Below are positions 59,263 through 64,000 of a stretch of DNA of 64,000 nt, piece by piece. Under the pieces are notes generated by a model, which had not been told where the DNA came from, did no database searches, and was given only the letters and a program-made list of their open reading frames with translations. This DNA is from Fremontodendron californicum (lineage: Eukaryota; Streptophyta; Magnoliopsida; Malvales; Malvaceae), in NCBI GenBank assembly GCA_030761205.1, contig JAULJL010000032.1:10235134-10299133 (forward strand). Reading direction: 5' to 3'. Each line of letters starts with the position of its first letter. Position 1 is the first letter of the stretch. The position numbers were made by a program, and so were the translations under genes.

Positions 59263-60940
59263 GTGATTAAAATAACTTAGACGACGGTCTCAAGGCTCGA
59301 TTCATTTGATAAAACAGAATGAATTCGATTTAACACAAAAGGAAATACCTCGACGATGGTCTCAAGGTTCGACTCATTTGAGAAGCAGAACGAGTTCGAT
59401 TTGGGAAGCCAAAGTTTTCTTGATTCCTGCAATGTTAGATAAATGCAATGATGAGAATGACATGCTTTGCAAATGCTTATATGTATCTTGAGGATGAATG
59501 CAGTCAAATGATTGTGTCATGATTTCTAATCCATGGTTTCTTTGAGGTTCATAGATTATCCGACTTCATGATGGAGTCTTCAATTGTTCACTGGTGCCCC
59601 ACTTAAAGAACCCTTTACTCAAGATAATTTGTCAAATAGTCCCAGTTTCTGACTTCACTGAAATTCACAAATTTTTGACTTCATGACAGCGTCTCCAACA
59701 CATTCACTATTTTTCTTTACTTGGGTGAATTTTTTATCGAGATTAGTGGTTTCCAAACTTTTTCTAAGATTTAGATCTATTCCTTAGTAATACTTTTAAA
59801 CTCCCTTTTATTAAAAGATTTATGTGTACTAATTATAATTCAATTTAATAAAAAACAAAATACAATTTCAAAAATGTATGAAAGAAAGTATGAAACAAGC
59901 AATTGTCATAAAAGGGGTAACAAAATTTATTGCAACAAAATGTTTTAAGATGATAAAAGTGGATATCAAGGATATAAGAAACAAATGTAAAGTTATAGGT
60001 TGTTGATGCCCCGGATGCGAAATATCTTGGACCCTTCCTTTTTCAAATCATCTGAAATTTCTCTTGAACGGTCAATTTACTTGGGTAATCCCTCGGCTTC
60101 CGTAGTTCTGTCAAACCCCCTTTCCTCTGATTTTCAAATACTTTCTCCCCTTTTACATAAAGCATTGATTCAAAACTTAATCAGTACTTGAGCCGCTCTT
60201 TGTGGGTTTTTAACTCAAATGTCCCCCATTCGGTATTAAGTGGCCCTTTGCGGGTTTTCGGCTTAAACCTCTCCCTTTTTTTTTTGTATTCTACCATGCA
60301 TCTGAGAATTCTAAATGCTTCTAAGGTAAAAATGTCAATTCAAAAGATGGGATGAATTCTGAGAAAAACGTTTCAAATTAAATACCCATGCTTGATCAAA
60401 ACGGACTTTTAAAGTACGTAATGTAGGCCAAGGTTCACGTTTAGAAGGAAAGGATAAAATAGGCCCAAAATGTGTTTAAGGGTAATTGGATCAAGGATTA
60501 TTTCCTGAGGATAATTCATTCTTGAGACATTTGTCCCCTTTTTTGGACTTTTCTCTTTTTTTTTTCATTGCTGGCTTTCATTTGCCATTCTTTGATTTCA
60601 CATTTTCCAATGGCTCCATGATTTTGATTATTTTTCCTCGTATTTGCCCTCCAGTGTAGAGGGTGATCCTTGATCAGGGCTCAAAGGGGTGACTAGGGAT
60701 AATTTCTTTTTAGTGAAGGGAATATGAAAGATGGCCATTTATCACACCAAGCATGAATATTCTCTTTGAAAAACAATTCTCAGGGGAGATAGATATATAG
60801 AATTTCCATTTTTACATTTGGATCATTCGAATTCTCATGTGCATAGCATCACATTTTTTTTCTTTTTAAGCATAATACTTCTTCAATTCATCAGCATTCA
60901 CGAGATGTCTAAAATCATCCTCGTCCATCCGAGTTAGAAT

Positions 60941-62094
60941 CTATGCTCCTCCAGAAAAAGCTCTTTTTACCATATTGGGTCCTTCCCAATTTGGAGCCCA
61001 TTTTCCTTGCGGATCCTTCACTGTGGGGAGAATTTTCCTCAGTACCAACTCTCCTTCTTGAAACTGTATGGGTCGAACCTTCTTGTTATGGGCTCGAATC
61101 ATCCTTTTCTGATACAACTGCCTGTGACAAATTGCCTTCAATCTTTTCTCTTCGATGAGATTCAGCTGTTCATAACGAGCTCTAACCCATTCTGCCTCTT
61201 CTAAACCAACCTCCATCAAAACCCGAAGTGAAGGAAACTCAACTTCAATGGGTAACACTGCTTCCATACCATATACTAAAGAAAACGGCGTTGCACATGT
61301 AGATGTGCGTACTGAAATGCGATATGCATGAAGAGAAAAAGGCAAGATCTCATGCCAATCCCTATACACATCAGTCATCTTCTCGACAATCTTCTTGATG
61401 TTTTTGTTGGCTGCTTCTACTGCTCCATTCATTTTCGGACGATAAGGTGCCGGATTGTGATACGTGATCTTGAACTGAGTACATACCTCTTTCATCATCT
61501 TATTATTCAGATTGAGAGCATTGAAACAATTCTTCCTGGCAATCCATATCGGCATATGATTTCCTTCTTAGCAAATCTGCATACCACCGACTTCGTTACA
61601 TTCTTATAAGAAGCAGCTTTCACCCACTTTGTGAAATAGTCTATGGCCACCAGGATGAAACGATATCCATTTGAAGCTTTCAGGGTAATAGGACTAATCA
61701 TATCCATTCCCTACATTGAAAATGGCCATGATGCGGTCATGACATGCAATAGTGATGGCGGCACATGAATCTTATCTGCATATATCTGGCATTTATGACA
61801 CTTCCAGGAATAACTGATACAATCTCCTTCCATCGTCAGCCAATAATATCCTGCCCTCATAATCTGCTTAGCAAGCATGTAACCATTAGCATGGGAGCCA
61901 TATATCCCTTCATGGACTTCCTCTATGATTCTTCGAGCTTCGACAGACCCGAAACATCTCAATAGGACTTGATCTTTCCCTTTCTTGTAGAGAATCTCCC
62001 CATCTAGAACAAAACCCATTGCTAGCCTTCTTAGAGTTCTCTTGTCATTTTTTGTTGCCTGTTCTGGATACTGTTGACTCTTGATGTACTGCAA
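60941..62094 (-). pseudogene. Integrase of the Ogre element
   Basis: The H/H/C/C region is seen at 62094-61711 (EEVHEGIYGSHANGYMLAKQ ... KCHKCQIYADKIH). The catalytic core starts with MDMISPI ... VAIDYFTKW (61707-61507). The block that should hold the second acidic residue (ICRYGLPxRIVTDN-type) is damaged: after RIVS a small deletion shifts the frame and the TD pair is missing. The frame picks up at NLNNKMMKEV, and the third acidic residue is in NGAVEAANKN. The C-terminal part runs to a stop at 60941 (KWAPNWEGPNMVKRAFSGGA). A stop also separates SM from GMDM near 61710. Inactive. Confidence 0.85.
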
Positions 62095-63240
62095 GATGTC
62101 GTTGTACCAAGGGAGACCATCAGTTTTTCTTCGATACTCAAACAGTGGGCAGGAGACTCATATATGCTCATCTCGATCGGCATAACTTTCGCCCCTTCAT
62201 TTACTTTAAACATTGATGACAAAGTAGCCAGAGCATCCGCCATCCGATTTTCTTCTCGGGGGAAGTAATTGAAAGTCAATTCTTCAAACTACTACAATAA
62301 ACTCAATATGAGTTCTCTGTATCTGATTAATTTTGTATCCCAGGTTTCATATTTTCCGCGCATTGATATATCACTAAAGCTGAGTCTCCAAAAACTTTCA
62401 AAACTTTGATTTTTCTGTCCATTGCTGCAGAAGGCCCATAGCATATGCCTCATACTCAGTCGTATTGTTTGTACAATCAAAATCCAATCTGGCGGTGAAG
62501 GGATAATAATCTTATTTTGGGGATATGAGCACTGCACCGATTCCGTGCCCCATGGCATTGGATGCCCCGTCAAGGTACATCTTTCATACTTTCTTCTTCA
62601 AGGGAACCTCATCCGCTTGCGAAACATACATCAAAACTTCATTTGGGAAATCAAAGTTCAATGGCTCATAATCTTCCACTACCCGACTTGCTAAGAATTC
62701 AGCCACTGCACTGCCCTTGATAGCCTTCTGACTTACATATACAATATCGTATTCTGACAACAAAACCTGTCATCTTGCCATCCTCCCTGACAAAGAAGAT
62801 GCTTCCAACATGTACTTGATCGGATCTAGCTTGGCGATCAACCACGTTGTGTGGTATAGCATGTACTGTCTGAGCCTTCAAGCAGTCCAAGCTAAGGCAC
62901 AGCACAGCTTTTCTACCGACGAGTATTTCAACTCATAATCTGTGAGCTTCTTGCTGACGTAGTAAACCGCCTGTTCTTTCTTTCCAGTCTTATCAAATTG
63001 CCCCAGAACACAACCCATGGATCTCTCAAATATTGATAGATACAATATCATCGGTTTATCCGGAGCCGGTGGCATTAATACTGGTGGGTTTGATAGATAA
63101 TGCTTAACCTTAAGCAATCTGACACCCTTCATCCCACTCTCTTGGATCACGTTTTTGAAGTAACTTGAATATTGGATCACATTTATCGGTTACCTGAAAA
63201 ATAAACCGAGTAATGTAATTCAATCTTCCCAAAAAAACTC
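62095..63240 (-). pseudogene. RNase H and second archaeal-type RNase H of the Ogre element
   Basis: The first RNase H is at 63180-62878 (ILYLSIFERSMGCVLGQF, YYVSKKLTDYELKYSSVEKL). After a linker (62905-62699) comes a second RNase H-like block, split over frames: YLDGASNAMGHGIGAVLISP, TTEYEAYAMGL, KYETWDTKLIRYREL, and FNYFPREENRMADALATLSS. A second RNase H before integrase is the hallmark of Tat-lineage elements and supports the Ogre call. Several frameshifts and stops (for example near 62698, 62573 and 62291) break it. Confidence 0.82.
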
Positions 63241-64000
63241 TTACTTTTTTTTAGTACGTAGAGGTGGCAAATTTTGGATAGCCTTCACTTTATCTGGATC
63301 AATCTCAATTCCCCTTTTGCTAACAACAAAACCCAACAATTTCCCCGAAGTGACTCCAAAAGTGCATTTTGTCGGGTTTAGCTTAAGTTGAAACTTTCTT
63401 AGTCTTTCAAAGAGTTTCCTAAGATTCACAATATGCTCCTCTTCTCCTTGTGACTTTGCAATCATGTCATCAACATAAACCTCGATTCCCTTATGCATCA
63501 TGTCATGAAACAAGGTCACCATGGCTCTCTGATACATTGCCCCAGCATTCTTCAACCCAAACGACATTACCTTGTAGCAGAATGTTCCCCACATTGTAAC
63601 AGATATGGTTTTCTCCATATCTTCCGGTGCTATCTTAATCTGATTATATCCCGAGAACCCATCCATGAAAGAAAACAAGGAACTATTCACCGTATTATCG
63701 ACCAAAGTATCAATGTGAGGCAAAGGGAAATTATCTTTGGGACTGGCTTTGTTCAAATCTCGATAGTCGACGCACATACGCACCTTGCCATCCTTCTTTG
63801 GTACTGGAACAATGTTTGCCACCCATTCCGGATATTTTGCCACCTTTAAGAATCCAACATCAAACTACCTCTTCACCTTCTCTTTTACCTTTAACAGCAT
63901 GTCCGGCCTCATTCTTCTCAACTTTTGCTGAATTGGCTTGCACTCTAGTCTTATAGGGAGCTTATGAACCACAATGTCTGGGTCCAAATCCGGCATGTCT
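63241..64000 (-). pseudogene. Reverse transcriptase of the Ogre element (runs off the window)
   Basis: At the window edge the minus strand reads DPDIVVHKLPI and MRPDMLLKVKEKVKR, then a stop at about 63867, then the best-preserved RT block: VPVPKKDGKVRMCVDYRDLN, KASPKDNFPLPHIDTLVDN, SFMDGFSGYNQIKI, MSFGLKNAGAMYQRAM, the catalytic VYVDDMIAKS, and LLGFVVSKRGIEIDPDKVKA. It stops at 63241 after an A-rich stretch. The YVDD site is intact. Protease and gag must lie further right, outside the window. Confidence 0.88.

Larger units (their letters stand above)
57411..60940 (-). mobile_element. Ogre 3' untranslated region with tandem repeats
   Basis: About 3.5 kb between the polypurine tract and the end of integrase. 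A ~70-bp motif (TCAAGGCTCGA ... GAGTTCGATTT) occurs at about 57603, 59290 and 59360. Between the first and second copies lie the 22-bp array and the probable mitochondrial insert. From 59400 to 60940 I see no gene. Confidence 0.7.

Overview
This window is nuclear DNA of a eudicot plant. It holds one intron-containing host gene in a dense, nested bed of retrotransposons. The evidence is a nine-exon polyamine-synthase-type gene, Ty3/gypsy elements of three plant lineages (Ogre/Tat, Athila-like, Reina-type chromovirus), a plant L1-type LINE, TIR mini-elements and two stretches that look like plant mitochondrial DNA. The species cannot be named from sequence alone. Almost every mobile element lies on the minus strand, so their 5' ends are on the right.

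Layout. 1-5124: leader, primer-binding site and truncated LTR of an Ogre/Tat element. 5125-6900: broken Tat-type pol fragment. About 6900-8510: probable mitochondrial insert. 8511-12720: Athila-like element 1 (3' non-coding region, gag/protease relics, PBS, 5' LTR), with no RT or integrase. 12721-21659: Athila-like element 2 (protease, gag, PBS, 5' LTR), split by a 5126-bp Ogre solo LTR (14091-19216) with a perfect ATTAG target duplication. 21660-36584: AT-rich intergenic DNA with two copies of a TA-flanked TIR mini-element, a tandem duplication, a two-level ~850-bp repeat and a minisatellite. 36585-39592: spermidine/spermine-synthase-like gene. 40480-46971: 5'-truncated LINE, split by a 5239-bp Reina-type element (40628-45866) with a perfect AAGTG duplication. 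46972-51853: Athila-like element 3, a short non-autonomous copy inserted in the LINE. 51854-64000: second Ogre element (3' LTR, polypurine tract, satellite-like 3' UTR with a probable mitochondrial insert, broken pol), inserted in the 5' LTR of element 3 and running off the window.

Order of events. LINE first, then Athila-like element 3 inside it, then Ogre inside that. The Reina element entered the LINE independently; its LTRs differ at about 8 of 263 positions by eye, against roughly 5% between the LTR portions of element 3. Every retrotransposon coding region carries stops, frameshifts or lost catalytic residues. The polyamine-synthase-like gene keeps an open frame across nine exons (350 codons), but its amine-binding loop departs from the family consensus and one intron needs a GC donor. 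It is the most biologically interesting item here.
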